This document shows positions 50,958-63,433 of a stretch of DNA of 64,000 nucleotides, piece by piece. Position 1 is the first letter of the stretch; every line of letters starts with the position of its first letter. Origin of the DNA: Lota lota (Eukaryota; Chordata; Actinopteri; Gadiformes; Lotidae); NCBI GenBank assembly GCA_026745465.1, contig JACYXH010000517.1, positions 1-64,000 on the forward strand, written 5' to 3'. The notes below the pieces were generated by a model. It saw nothing but the letters and a program-made list of their open reading frames with translations. It was not told where the DNA came from and did not search any database. Position numbers and translations under genes: made by a program.

Positions 50958-51309
50958 GTTGGGATTGGATGTGAAGGAAGGGGCGTGGTCTCGTGAAAGA
51001 GTTCCAAGGGCCAATGAGAAGCGGCGACGGTAGAGTCAACAGCCAACCAGTCACCTTGAGAGAGAGAGAGAACGGAGGAGACATAAGCCATGCCACACTT
51101 TTTTCCCTGTGTCTAAAAACCAAAAGCCTTATATGTTGTCGCTTTGTTTTGTTGTAGGGCTAGCACATGATTAGCTTTAAAAAGAATATATATTTAATTT
51201 TTTGAAATTATAAAGAAAGTCCAAATTCAGAAGCAGAATGTGTTTCAACTTTGCATTGTCAACTCCAAATTTGTTATCGACTTAATTATGTCTAAATTCC
51301 CACCGTGAA

Positions 51310-51321
51310 CACTAGAGGGCA
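51310..51321 (+). promoter_or_regulatory. CTCF-like motif near pcbp3 exon 1
   Basis: CACTAGAGGGCA is a partial CTCF core match about 350 bp upstream of the start codon. Confidence 0.2.
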
Positions 51322-51366
51322 CAACAGCCTTTTCTAGCTTGGATGTATATTAAGCAAATCTAATGA

Positions 51367-51385
51367 GAATGAGGGAGGAGAGGTA

Positions 51386-51416
<31 letters not shown>

Positions 51417-51548
51417 GGGGCAAAATAGACTTTGGATGAGGTAATGTCTGCCAATATAACCCAATATAACCCTATATAGGGTTCCAAAGTCTATTTTGCC
51501 CCCTCTCCCTCTCTCTATCTCTCTCACCCTACCTCTCCTCCCTCATTC
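51367..51548. repeat. Long inverted repeat (stem about 66 bp)
   Basis: The left arm GAATGAGGGAGGAGAGGTAG through GGGGGCAAAATAGACTTTGG (51367-51436) pairs with the right arm 51483-51548 with few mismatches, mainly in the (GA)n part. The loop is about 46 nt. Either strand of RNA would form a long hairpin. Confidence 0.9.
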
Positions 51549-51575
51549 TGGGAAAAAAGACCCTTTTTAGAAAAT

Positions 51576-51629
51576 AAGTAGAAAAACACATGTATATATG
51601 TATATATATATACACATGTGTTTTTCTAC
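51576..51629. repeat. Palindrome with TA-rich centre
   Basis: AAGTAGAAAAACACATGT (51576-51593) is perfectly inverted at 51612-51629. The centre is alternating TA and extends the pairing. Confidence 0.9.
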
Positions 51630-51741
51630 TTTTTACTGGCTTTAGGTCATTCCACCTACTCACTACCTTACGTCCTCTAGAACAGTTTGAAAACCCACAA
51701 AATGTGATCATTTTCACTTTTTTAATCAGGTACCATGACTG

Positions 51742-51787
51742 GTGTTTTCCCAAACCTGAGGCTGAACAGCCAGGTTTGGGAAAACAC
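51742..51787. repeat. Hairpin, perfect 17-bp stem
   Basis: GTGTTTTCCCAAACCTG is followed by a 12-nt loop and its exact inverse, ending GGAAAACAC. It is the third hairpin within 420 bp. Confidence 0.9.
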
Positions 51788-51799
51788 ATCAAGGACCTT

Positions 51800-53910
51800 G
51801 AACATGATATTTTGGGTTGGAATGTAGCAGTGTGTGAAACCCACCAGAGGAACTATTTGATCAATTTGCTAATTACCTTTAAAAGAAAAAGAAAACGAGC
51901 ATTAATATCCTAACATTAGTGCTTTTTGAATGAACATAGAAGGTGGAAACGTTCACTGGAAGTGTTTTTGCCAAAAGGCAAAGCAGGGGTGGTCACGTAT
52001 CCTAGGTCGTTTGTAGCTTCAGTGCTAATAGCTCTCCTTTGGGTTGGAGAACCATGACCTTGCATGCCAAATCTAATGCTAATTTAGCCAGCACTTGATG
52101 GCTATCGGGTTTGATTCATTGGGAACCAAAACAATATATATAGCGATGTCTACAGCTAGCGGGGTTAGCCGAGAGAGAGAATGAGAATATCTGAGAAGGT
52201 AGATACAGTATTACTGCTACAGGAACTGAAAACGTCTTGTTGGACGATGTTTCATTCAGTCAATTCATTTCGGTCACGAGTTCAGAGTTTGTGGTTTCAG
52301 GGCTGTAGCCAGGAAAAGACTTCCAAGGGGGTCTAAACTGAACTAAGCACTCATCTCGGAGGAGTTCTCAACCGTTTTTATACAGTTGTATTTAGTTTCC
52401 AACCTCGGGACCCCATAGCCCTATTGTGTGGTTGGTTGCTAATTCATTTGTTTGGCATAATATCTTCTTAATGTATGACTCTCAAAGAGGTTCATGAAAT
52501 TATTACATTTCATTGATTAATTTATTTATAGAAAATCCAATCTTAACTATACCTTTTCAGAGAGGCTTGGTTGAGCAGTGGGCTTATTATTATTATTTGT
52601 GTATTTATATCTGTTCCCATCATAGCACAGCACATATTAGAGCACCTATTTATCAAGTACTATGAATATCATATAAGTATTAATTTATACCAATGGTGGT
52701 AGCCCGTCAATTAATTAAAAAAGATAGAAAAATGTTACAATGTGAAAATAAATTTCACGAATACATTTGTGAGAGAGATATGAGAGATAGAAGTGGAGGA
52801 GAGAAGGTGGAAGAGGGAGAAGGAGGATGAGGAGGGAGGAGGAGGAGGAAATGGAGGGGGAAGAAGAAAGGGTTTGTCAGCCAGGGGAGATTCTGGAGAT
52901 AAGGGAGCAGGGATTCAGTCGCCAGCTGTCTCCCACCAATCACCCAGCAGAGACCGGATTACATAAAAAGCTTTGATCTAATAATCTAATCTGCCTTTAA
53001 AATGCAGAGCCAGCGGTCTGGGCGCCACCAACAGAGAGAGAGAGTTTGTGTGAGTGAATTTACTCACTCCTATCTTGTATTTTCTAAACAAATTTCCCAT
53101 CTGGGATCAATCAAGATCTATATTTTCTCATATCTTATCTTATGTATTTGTGATTGAAATCCAAATGCATAAACTAGATCGAGAGCAAAGATAAATTCGG
53201 TGTCGCAGCATGCTTCATTTTCCAGAAGATATTTAGTGTTAACGGAATCAATGTGAACACATGTTGGCGTGTGTTTCTGTTTCTGTGTGCGTGTGCGTGT
53301 GCGTGTGTGTGTGCGTGTGTGTGCATGCAGTTGGGCTTTTAAGGTAAGAAGAAACCAACCCAAGCCAAATTGACCCGATTATATTCTCTGTATAAAAAAA
53401 ATATTTTTTACCAACAGATTGATTCTTCAGATGTCTTGAGAGAGAAATAAACCAGGGGACTCATGTGTGGATTTAGGTCAACAGCAATAAAAGATGGCTG
53501 AACGGGGTCAGAGCTAAGAGCCTGGGTTTGAATAGACTCAGACTGAGGTTTATTCATACAAGCTCATAGCGATAATAAGGTCATGGCCCCAGTGAATCAT
53601 GCTGCAGACTGCAACCAAACAGTAAGCAAATTCTACTTCTGTTTCAGGGCACTATGTGGCGGATATCGAGGTGGGCACCAGATCATTTATCTTGCCAAAA
53701 CCTCTGTCGTTGTTAAATAACGCTAGAAATGACTCAACGCTACTAATGCATTGACTGTCCCTTCCTCAAAGACATAGAAGGGATTTTTCAACTGCTTGGC
53801 AATGTACATGTTTATATTCCATCCCAAATAAAGCTCTAGGTGTGAATGCTTTGTTAAAAACACAAACTCTGGGGGGTCAGGGGTGCAGTGTTGGGGTGTT
53901 TGGCAGGGTG
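51800..53910. other. Unique sequence upstream of pcbp3 exon 1
   Basis: No exon recognised. It has a purine-rich patch at 52780-52870 and a GT-rich microsatellite at 53264-53320. Confidence 0.5.
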
Positions 53911-53911
53911 G

Positions 53912-53913
<2 letters not shown>

Positions 53914-53990
<77 letters not shown>

Positions 53991-54058
53991 GAGAGAGAGA
54001 GAGACAGACAGAGAGAGAGAGAGAGAGACAGACAGAGGGAGAGAGAGAGATACGGAGG

Positions 54059-54090
<32 letters not shown>

Positions 54091-54137
54091 CAGAGAGAGA
54101 GACACAGACAGAGAGAGAGAGAGAGAGAGAGAGACAA

Positions 54138-54174
<37 letters not shown>

Positions 54175-54188
54175 AAGCGAGAGAGAGA
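53914..54188. repeat. GA/GACA microsatellite
   Basis: (GA)n with GACAGACA and GACAAAGCGA interruptions over about 275 bp. Serine/leucine or R/E open frames on either strand are compositional. Confidence 0.95.
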
Positions 54189-54189
54189 T

Positions 54190-57100
54190 GACATCCGACA
54201 GGGGAAGTGGGTCAGGCCTGCCGTGGCGACGCTCCTAGCCCTCTCTTCTACGGGCGGCTATTGAATTAATCACGCTTTACGCATGGCTGGACAACACAGC
54301 CAACAAAATGGCTACCCCCATCTCCAACACACACACATACATACACACTCCTCTCCCTCCCTCCCCCCCTCCCTCACTATGTCTGGCCATCGCCTGCCAG
54401 AGAACTCCTGAAGGAAGCTCAACTTAAATCAAGACTCTCGGTTTTCTCTCGCTCTCTCTCTCTCACTCTCTCTTACTCTCTCTGTCCTCCACCCTTTATC
54501 CCTATCCCTCTCTACCCCCCCCTCCCCCCCATGCAAACAATGCAGAGATGCTCCTGTTATGCGCAGTCGCTGGTCTGTAAATGATGGAAAAACACTCACA
54601 GAGGAGGACAGGCAAATTGAAAGGCGGTTTGGAGAAAAGGAAAGTGCATTTCCTGAAATGGATGGGAATCAGTTGTCCAGGGGGCTTTGACTGTAGAGTG
54701 GGCTTTTTGAGTTTGAACACAACCCTCACCCATACATTTTTATGTATGCATTGTAAAAATGATATATATGGGATTTAATTTGAGAACTTTGGTATTAAGG
54801 TTTTGTATTGTTGTGTCTGGCATGAAGGCATTGATCTCCTGTCTGTCTTTTTTAACAATGGATGAATTAAGAAGAACAAAAAATATGTTTTACAATTTGT
54901 CGAACCAATAGGTCTATCAATATTTTGAATTGTTGTGTCATATGAACCACATATCTCCTGCCAGTCTGTTATATTTATTTTCTAATCTGCTCTGACAGCA
55001 GTCCAGCAAATAAGGTCAATGAGGGGGTGGATATAATCATAGTGGACATTTGGGCATTCACTTCATGGACTCTACGTATGTTTGTTTGTTTGGACACATT
55101 GGAAGGCTTTCCTAGCTCCTTAATGTTATACAACTCTCTTGAAGGTCTTGAAGCTATAGCTCCATGTTTACCGTAATGTGCCAACTTTGTGAATTTAGTC
55201 ATAGTTTGGTTAGAGGACTGCCTTAAGAAATTTGGGAAATCTTGCATTTGGTGCCATTGTATATCATCATTAAAGAGGATGGTTCACCAACTTGACATTT
55301 ATATTTCTATGTTTTAGGAAATGTGTTAATTATTTTATTACAAACAGGTTATTTAATATTATGTCTTTCCATTCTTGGAATATTGGGAATGGCATATCAA
55401 TAATGTCTGTTGATTGCGTTCCATTAAATGACATCATTAGGGCTAAAGGCTATCTCCAGCGAGATACGCTACTGTAGACAGCTCAGACCCCTCGCGGCCT
55501 CCAAGGTGGAGTCGAGGCAGCTATCCATACAACTCAAACATGGAATGGTTGAGGATATCTGTCAAATATATTTTTTATGTAATATCAAGAACAACACAAT
55601 TTTTAAGGCTCAATTGGTTCCTATCTGAAATGGGTCCAGAATTACGTCGTTAGAAATCGACTTTAACGTCAGTAAGTTTAAAATTGATTCGACGTTGAGT
55701 CCATTTGAAACTAACGGCATGCAACAGGAATCCGTAATGAGTCCAATCAAATTTTGATGGCATTTAGGTTAATTAATTTGGATCCTATCACAGTGGACTC
55801 TGTGACGGGATGAGCAAAATACATTGGTAGATACACTCCCTTTCTCTCTTTCTCTCTCGCTCAAATCTATCTCTCTGGGTTATTCACCTTCACCAACTGT
55901 AAAGTCATCCATCTTGCCAGTGGTAAACGTAGTTTGTGTTTGTCAGTGGGAGACAAACACAACAGGCAACTGCCACTAGTGTTTGGCACATATAAAATAA
56001 AACATATACTTTAGCTATTTTTATAACGACAAGCAATCATATAAAAACAGAATAGTATAACTACGAAGTTCAAATTCAATCATGTTAACAGTTAACAAAT
56101 ATTTGATAGAATCATGATGAAAAATAGATAGTTAAATGGTGACCTAGTGATATAATCTAGGCCAAAGCATAATCTGGTCCTCTTTAATCCACATATCCAT
56201 GGACATATTATCACGACAGTTTGATATAAACGTGCATCTTAATGCAGAGATCTTTAATGCAGACACTATTGCAGAAGGACTCTGATGGTTTGTAGGGAAT
56301 TCATCACGAAAAGATCTGTTCTGTTATGCAACAGGGATGAGATAAAGCAAAGCAATATCAAAGGGCTAGAAACAATGTTTTTGGTTGACGGCATACATTT
56401 CCCCTTTACATGCTGAAAATGCTATTATAATGAGATATATACCAAAAAAAACATTGTTTTTCCAGTAAGATTATATATAATTGTGAGCAAAAACAACAAC
56501 TCACAATTTTGTATATTTGGCCCTATTCCCAATATCATTTTTGGAAAAGGTTAATAACATGGGTCCTATTTCAAACCATACCGCATACCGCTGAACAGAA
56601 ATAACATCTCTACATTATGTTTTTCATTCTATGGATCATACTCATCCAATCAAATGTCGATAGATGATAGCAATGGGTTTATCAACTGAGGCTAGCATCT
56701 AATCTCCTTTGACAGATTCAGACATAATTGATTCTCTCTTTGCGGTTGGCCCGCCGGCACAATTATCGCGTGTGGGTGTTATGTTATGTTACCAATATTC
56801 ATGTATAAGCATTCTCTCACACAAAAATTAGCTTGATTTACTTGCTAGTCAGCTAGCTAGAATCCACAATTATTTTACATTATTTGATTGTAGTCATAAA
56901 GCATGTATAGGATGGTTTCACTCATGTGATCAAGTTCAAATTCCATAAAATAAGTTCATGCCCGCCATGTTTGGGGGCTTGGAATGCGCGTGACACTATA
57001 GACTATACACTATAACACAATGTCGTTTTTGAAACACAGACTTTGCTTACCAATAGGCCTTATTCACCAACTGACCATCTCAGTTCTAAACGCTAGCCAA

Positions 57101-57775
57101 GTTGTGGAACTGAATGATGAAATGTTCTATTGATAAGCAAAGTCTGTGCTATCCTCCCGCAACAAACTACTTTTGACCTTTCACCTGTTTCTTATGGGGT
57201 CATATCCAACACCTTGTAGTCGAAGGTGTTTATTTACCAGTACCGTGGAATGTCAGAGCATATCAACTTCAACATTATTGATAGCTGAAAAGCATCAACT
57301 ATTATATTTTGCAAAGCAGTAATCTCAATATGTCCTCAAACTGCTTAAATACTTTGTCATTGTGTCTATATTTTATTAGACGTGCAAACTAGTTAATAAG
57401 TTAGTACAACCCAAACCGCTAATTACAAATCATCATTATATATATCCAATGTTACTTTGAACGCCGGCCGTCGTCATCCAGCCACTAAAACCGGAGAAGT
57501 CGATACAGGAGGTGACCTCATTCCACCATATGTTTTCCTTTAAAGGCTCGTTCAAAACATTTCCTGTACGCATGGAGGAACCTGTCACAATCCCGCTCCA
57601 TCGTGGTCCACAACCTCCCCTTTCATCATTTTGAGCCAGTTATCTCAAAGCAACCGACCCCGTTGAGGAAGTAGAGATGGCGGCAGCGATGGATGGACAG
57701 ATGTGATTGGACGCTGCGATTGTAGTGACTTAAATCTGAATATTTTTGGGGAGGGAGGAGGAGGGAGGAGCTTAC
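54190..57775. other. Unique AT-rich sequence, no gene seen
   Basis: A CT-rich patch at 54340-54530 and an inverted repeat at 57.03-57.15 kb are the only structures noted. It would be intronic if the candidate 5' exon at 57.8 kb belongs to pcbp3. Confidence 0.5.
57035..57148. mobile_element. MITE-like inverted repeat (22-bp arms)
   Basis: CACAGACTTTGCTTACCAAT continues AG (57035-57056) and is inverted at 57127-57148 with one mismatch. A weaker inner pair (CAGTTC and GAACTG) extends the fold. The 114-bp size suggests a tiny nonautonomous element or a folded RNA. Confidence 0.6.
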
Positions 57776-57990
57776 AGACTATGATTATCAGAATGTGAGC
57801 AGCTTCCTTCTCGCCCATTCCGCTACTGCAGATCAGGGCGATGCAGAGGACAGTGGGGTGGGGGTGTTGGGAGGCTACAGCAGTATGACTGTACATTCAA
57901 AACCTGTCAGTCCACATCAGCGGCCCCTCGCACCGGCAGCTCGGCCGAGAGCACAATCAAATACTGCCGCAAATCGAATGGACGCTCGGA
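57776..57990 (-). other. Candidate untranslated 5' exon, minus strand
   Basis: A relatively GC- and CpG-rich stretch ends on the minus strand at a donor GTAAGC (57775-57770). It has no long frame in keeping with a 5' UTR exon, and lies upstream of pcbp3 in the correct orientation. The upstream end is not defined. Vertebrate PCBP3 genes often have noncoding first exons; linkage here is inference. Confidence 0.3.
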
Positions 57991-58089
57991 ACCAGCCGGA
58001 GAGGGCCCTGAACTGTTGCAAACGAGGGTGGACCCGACCTACTGCAAAGCACACCCTGATGCATTGGTCCAGATAGACATCCAATGTTA

Positions 58090-58275
58090 AAATATATACA
58101 GTATATATATATATATATGATTACGCTCCAAACAGATGATAATATAAATCAAACAACTGCAAAATGGGGGCCACATACAGCAAAGGTTCCCGATAGAAAT
58201 CCTACATGAAAAAACCTAACCCTAACCCTATATATATATACTGTATATATATATATATATATATGTATATACTGT
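58090..58275. repeat. TA microsatellite with telomere-like insert
   Basis: Two TA-rich runs (58095-58118 and 58228-58277) with ATATACTGTATATA palindromes flank unique sequence. AACCTAACCCTAACCCTA at 58212-58229 is a short telomere-like run. Confidence 0.8.
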
Positions 58276-58279
58276 ATAT

Positions 58280-59530
58280 ATGTGAACAAATTGTATGCTG
58301 CCACTGGAGAGGGGGAGGGTCTATTGCACCACAGCTGGCCTCATAGCAGTGTGAAGCCTTGTACAACTTGAGCACACATACACCATGTTGCGCTGCAATC
58401 GCGGGCGCTAAGAACTGAGCGTCAAGTCGGCCATTTTAGATTTGCCACAAATTGAAATGTGAGATCACTGCTTGTCACAAAGTCATGGCTTCCATATGCA
58501 CAGGGGGCTTTCAGTGAGCGGTCATTTGGAAAGAGAACCAGAGCCCCCACTTTCCGATGTTCGTCTTGCACAAGCTGCCGTCTATGACAAGCCAGCAGAC
58601 AAAATGTTTCTGTCAACCATACTGCATAATAATGGTATTTTCAGAGTGTATAATGTTTTCCACCACATTTCAGCCAGAAGGTATGACATGGAATTCCCAC
58701 ACTAGCCAAATGTTTCTTAAAAAAAATAACGAATTTAACAAAAGAGATAAGTTAGTAAGTTCCATGGCTAGCTTTTGAGATAATGACATGTGACATTATT
58801 GGACTGGACAGAAATGGGGCTAGCCAGGGCGTTAATACTAGGGTGACAATAATTGGGGTAAGGACATTGAGGGCACTCGGTAGATGACCCTATGTATATC
58901 AATGTCCCTCTCATCTTTAGTAGACGTTCTTACATTCAATCAGGTCATATTCACTCTCGATTTTTCTAATTAACGTTGGCAGTATTTTCGCTGCATTTTC
59001 AGCCATCCCCATTGCTGTCATTGTTGTAATTATCAAATGATATTAGAACAACAATGGTAATCGCTCATGCCCTCAAATGGGAGCAAGACAAAGCCTCACA
59101 AAGACAATTGGCCGTCCTCTCTTAAAAACGATCTCCACTAACCATGCCGTTCTTTATGGAATACTGTTTTGTTTTCACACCACATGCCGGCTTCACATTT
59201 TGGATTTGTTGGTTAAGTTCGAAAGAGGTAAACCGGACCTAACGTGTAAAATTGAGTGATAGGTCAGTAAGTCGTCCGGTTTTACTCGGTATTGTTGGTA
59301 TACGGATGACGCTTCAGAGGGGGGAAGTTCATTAATTATTGACATTTGTTGCTCAACTCAACCTGCAGTTAAAGTTTTTCACAGATTATTCCAATTATTA
59401 TAACATTTTATTTTATTTTTTTAAATACATTTACTGTTTGTGTAAGTATTAGTATCAGACATAGTGCCCCACATCAATGTCAAAATCTCACATGCACATG
59501 TTTTATAACCCCATAAATAAAAAAGATGAT
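58280..59530. other. Unique sequence, no gene recognised
   Basis: Short open frames (up to 77 codons) without known domains; no repeat structure seen. Confidence 0.5.
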
Positions 59531-59534
59531 TTAC

Positions 59535-59640
59535 CTTCACCGGTAATTGTGCGGGACTATCTCGATGGCGACCACTTTGGACGATGTGCAAAAGATGAAA
59601 AATCGCAGAGAGGAAGGTGATTTTCTTTCCTGCCGTTTTC
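59535..59640 (-). other. Candidate first exon, minus strand
   Basis: The minus strand runs from a CCAAT/E-box region to GTGAAG followed by the donor GTAAAT (59534-59529). It could be a distal noncoding first exon of pcbp3 or of another transcript. Start and linkage are not established. Confidence 0.25.
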
Positions 59641-59669
59641 CTTTTGGTCTGCCTAGCACAAACGGTGGC

Positions 59670-59720
59670 GTCCTATTGGTCGCGGCAACAGAGTCACGTG
59701 ACCCGATGACCACGTGAGCT
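59670..59720 (-). promoter_or_regulatory. CCAAT box and E-box/CLEAR motifs
   Basis: Inverted CCAAT at 59675-59679 (minus-strand sense), the palindrome GTCACGTGAC at 59693-59702 and a second CACGTG at 59711-59716 lie in a CpG-containing stretch. GTCACGTGAC is the core of the TFEB/TFE3 CLEAR element and also a USF site. Confidence 0.4.
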
Positions 59721-59899
59721 TATCTTGGAACTATACGACAAAATGACCCTGGCCGGCAAACATCCACAAGCTTAAAATAAAAATCGAGGTTTTTCGCTTG
59801 TTGCGGTGCGACGGAAAGCAAACTCACGAATGCACCAATAGCGTCCGGACACTTTGTAAATAGGCCGTAGTATGAGGCTGTGGGTGGGAGGGCATCACC

Positions 59900-60205
59900 C
59901 AACACCCCCCAATCAGAACAAAAGGAGTTGGAGGGTGAGCCCAGTCAGGCAAGCGGGCATTATGGGGGCAGGTCTATGGGGATAGGGTGGCCTGGATCAG
60001 AGCTGGAAACCCTCTAGGGCATTCATCTGTCTGGGGAGTCGGTCGAAACAACCCCCATCCGCCCTGCACCCCCAACCGGCCCGGCTAGCACCCCTCTAGG
60101 TCGGAAGAATGCAAAGAATGGGAATCTGGAGTTGTGGTCATTTGACAAACGTTTGATAAAAACCTTCATTAACCAAGCGAGAGCAGCCATATTCTCGGAG
60201 GGTTA
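59900..60205. other. Unique GC-richer sequence, nothing recognised
   Basis: No supported exon; only short frames. Confidence 0.4.
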
Positions 60206-60211
60206 CCGTGG

Positions 60212-60540
60212 ATGCTCATTAAGTGTGTGTCTGGGGTGGTGGATGTGATGGGTGGTGGTGGATGTGTTGGGTGGTGGTGGATGTGTTGGGTGGTGGTGGA
60301 TGTGTTGGGTGGTGGTGGATGTGTTGGGTGGTGGTGGATGCTCATTAAGTGTGTGTCTGGGGTGGTGGATGTGATGGGTGGTGGTGGATGTGATGGGTGG
60401 TGGTGGATGTGTTGGGTGGTGGTGGATGTGTTGGGTGGTGGTGGATGTGTTGGGTGGCGGTGGATGTGTTGGGTGGTGGTGGATGCTCATTAAGTGTGTG
60501 TCTGGGGTGGTGGATGTGATGGGTGGTGGTGGATGTGGCT
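60212..60540. repeat. GGTGGTGGATGTGTTGG minisatellite with higher-order repeat
   Basis: The 18-bp unit GATGTGTTGGGTGGTGGT is repeated. A longer segment starting TGCTCATTAAGTGTGTGTCT occurs three times (60213, 60339 and 60485), showing block duplication. Open frames rich in G, W, V, M or H, P, T are compositional. Confidence 0.93.
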
Positions 60541-60689
60541 GGATGGTGCAGCCCCCTAAGGCGAAGGGGGTCAGGGAAAGAAGATGATGCGCACGCACAT
60601 ACACACTACACACGTAACTCACTCGCACTGCCGCCAACACTTGGCCTTCACATCCTCTCTCACTGGCCGCCTCAGCTTTTTAATCTGCT

Positions 60690-60760
60690 TGTGTGTTTAT
60701 GTGTGTGTTTATGTGTGTGTTGACGTCTGTGTGTCCATGTGCATGTTGATTCGGCTTGCA

Positions 60761-60792
<32 letters not shown>

Positions 60793-60815
60793 GATGTGCG
60801 TGTTTTTTGTGTGTG
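60690..60815. repeat. GT-rich microsatellite
   Basis: Imperfect (TG)n with a pure run at about 60763-60790. Confidence 0.85.
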
Positions 60816-60899
60816 TCACCAGGAGCTTAGGCACTTCATCCAATCCAGTTTTTCCAATCCAGCGCAAATCCAGCCGCCCGCATGTCAGATGGACAGTTG

Positions 60900-62290
60900 T
60901 GCAGAGATTTTAATCTCAGGTCATTAAAGGGGATGCAGCCACAGAGTGGTGAGGTGGGGTTTAGGGGTGGGTGTTCATGGATGTAACCTTTGGATTAGGG
61001 CCACCAAAGACAAAGGCCAACGGTCCGTAGTCATTGTCGATTGTTCTCCTTGAGCACAGATGCTTGGCAAGCATCACATCTTATATTAATCACTGAGAAA
61101 AAAACACAAACCAAACAAACACAAAGCACAATGCAAAGGTTGTTTTAATGAGGCTGGGCAAACACCAGATAAGACAAACACGTTTGTCTTGATTTTGCAC
61201 CTGCTCATCGCCAAAATGACAAGCCCTGCCATTACCTAGCCACCCGACTGTGAAAATAGCCCATGGGATGAACTACAAATAGAGCATTAAATGTGCTCCA
61301 CATTGAATCATAAGAGGCGAGAGAACGAGAATACGTTTATATTGAAACAAGGCTTTGATAGGCTCTCTCGAAAGGGGAGTGGTGTTTATCCCAACCAGAG
61401 GGATATACACTTTCTCTTCAATTCCTTGGTTGTAGCACCATTCAATGCTGAATGTCAATGCCTTTGTAAGATAGTCTCACAAATCAGACAAGACTACCTT
61501 ACAAAGGCTAGGAGACAAGCTCAAATGTTGCTGGAGGCAGTGAGCTGTAAGCGGGTTATTGGTGAGCACAAACACAGCCAGCAATAGTAAACTTCCAAAA
61601 AGTGCCTATAAAGGTGTCAGAACAACACTGTGAGGACTGACCACTGTTGAAATACCCTTCTGAAATCTTCATCCACTCACTTGAATACGTTTTCTCTGGT
61701 AGAATATCTCCGTAACGAAACAGGAAACAAGGTGTAACTCCGGCTCTCTAATTGGTATGGTAACACCAGGTGTTGACATTGCACTAGCCTGCTGTTACTG
61801 ACACACTTACATGAACACAACAGGGGGGTTCACTTTCTTTCGCTTCATATTTGTTTTAACCTATCATGTTCGATCTGTAACTTTCTCTTACAGAATATCT
61901 TCGTAAGGAAACAGGAAACGGAACTCCGCACCTTTCAGTTTCCGGTTTCCGGCTCAGGCTCTGTGCTGTCTCCCCCCAGAAGTTCTGCTGTAAGATAGCT
62001 GGACTACTGGATCCCAGATTATTATATAGATATATATAAGTAAGATAAAGGATATAAGTAGGCGCTTGTACTACTCTGATAGGACTCAGCTGCTAGTTCT
62101 TGGCAGGTTATGAATGAACCTGAAACGGATATTAATGCGAATGCTTTGCGGTCCACTGGAGAGACACACAATGTCCAGGAGGTCTGTAGAGCAGATGTTC
62201 AAGGAGAGTAGTTTCATTGAAACACATAGGCGGCCATATTGGTATACTGCACCCAGTCCTCATTACATGGAATCAAAGGCCTGATGGGGG
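60900..62290. other. Unique sequence, no gene recognised
   Basis: Open frames reach 98 codons (61291-61587 plus) without a recognisable domain. The words GAATATCT-CGTAA-GAAACAGGAAAC occur twice (61700 and 61890), a short local repeat. Confidence 0.45.
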
Positions 62291-62295
62291 TTTGG

Positions 62296-62328
62296 TGTGT
62301 GTGGGTGTGTGTGAGTGTGTATGTGTGT

Positions 62329-62359
<31 letters not shown>

Positions 62360-62367
62360 GGGGGGGG
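62296..62367. repeat. GT microsatellite ending in a 25-G run
   Basis: (GT)n is followed by G at 62343-62367. A matching C run lies at 62576-62612, inverted and flanked by (CA)n. Confidence 0.95.
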
Positions 62368-62466
62368 ATAGCCAAGCTTGTATAAACATAACCCCCAGTC
62401 TATAACAACCCACCACCCACACACACAAAGATATTACCTACTCTCCCCCACTCAGTTATACTCATC

Positions 62467-62575
62467 ACACACACACACACACACTGCCCCTCTCTCTACA
62501 CACAGACATAAACATTTTACACGCCCATCACACACACACATACACACACACAAAACACACATAGTCCAGCCCCCG

Positions 62576-62612
<37 letters not shown>
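62467..62612. repeat. CA microsatellite and 37-C run
   Basis: (CA)n patches end in C at 62576-62612. Together with 62296-62367 it forms an imperfect inverted repeat (GT/G against CA/C). Confidence 0.9.
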
Positions 62613-62764
62613 TTCCCTTGCCACCACCAGAGCTCTATCCCCATGCTCAGCATCGGCCCCTGATCAGGGGCCAGGGCCCTAATGGAGCCAGAGAGGCGTG
62701 AAGGAGAGAGAGGACGGGGCGACTCCCTGCAGACCGTCTGATGGACACTGGAGGTAGCCACACA

Positions 62765-63400
62765 ATAAGTTACATTACATTACATTACATTACATTACAT
62801 TACTTTACATTACATTATATTATATTACATTACATTACATTACTTTACATTACATTACATTACATTACATTACATTATATTATATTATATTACATTATAT
62901 TACTTTACATTACATTACATTACATTACATTACTTTACATTACATTACATTACATTATATTACATAACATTTTATTACTTTACATTACATTACATTACAC
63001 TCCCTGCAGACCGTCTGATGGACACTGGAGGTAGCCACACAATAAGTTACATTACATTACATTACATTACATTACATTACATTACATTACTTTACATTAC
63101 ATTATATTACATTACATTACATTACATTACATTACATTACTTTACATTATATTACATTACATTACATTACATTATATTATATTACATTACATTACATTAC
63201 ATTACATTATATTATATTATATTACATTATATTACTTTACATTACATTACATTACATTACATTACATTACATTACTTTACATTACATTACATTACATTAT
63301 ATTACATAACATTATATTACTTTACATTACATTACATTACACTCCCTGCAGACCGTCTGATGGACACTGGAGGTAGCCACACAATAAGTTACATTACATT
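62765..63400. repeat. ATTAC pentanucleotide array with three unique-sequence copies
   Basis: (ACATT)n runs with ATATT and CTTTAC variants. The segment starting CTCCCTGCAGACCGTCTGAT and ending CACACAATAAGTTACATTAC occurs three times (62721, 63000 and 63342), so a block of about 280-340 bp was tandemly duplicated. Long I/T/L/H/Y frames are compositional. Confidence 0.95.
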
Positions 63401-63433
63401 ATCTTATTTATTTTATTATCTTATTATTATTAC

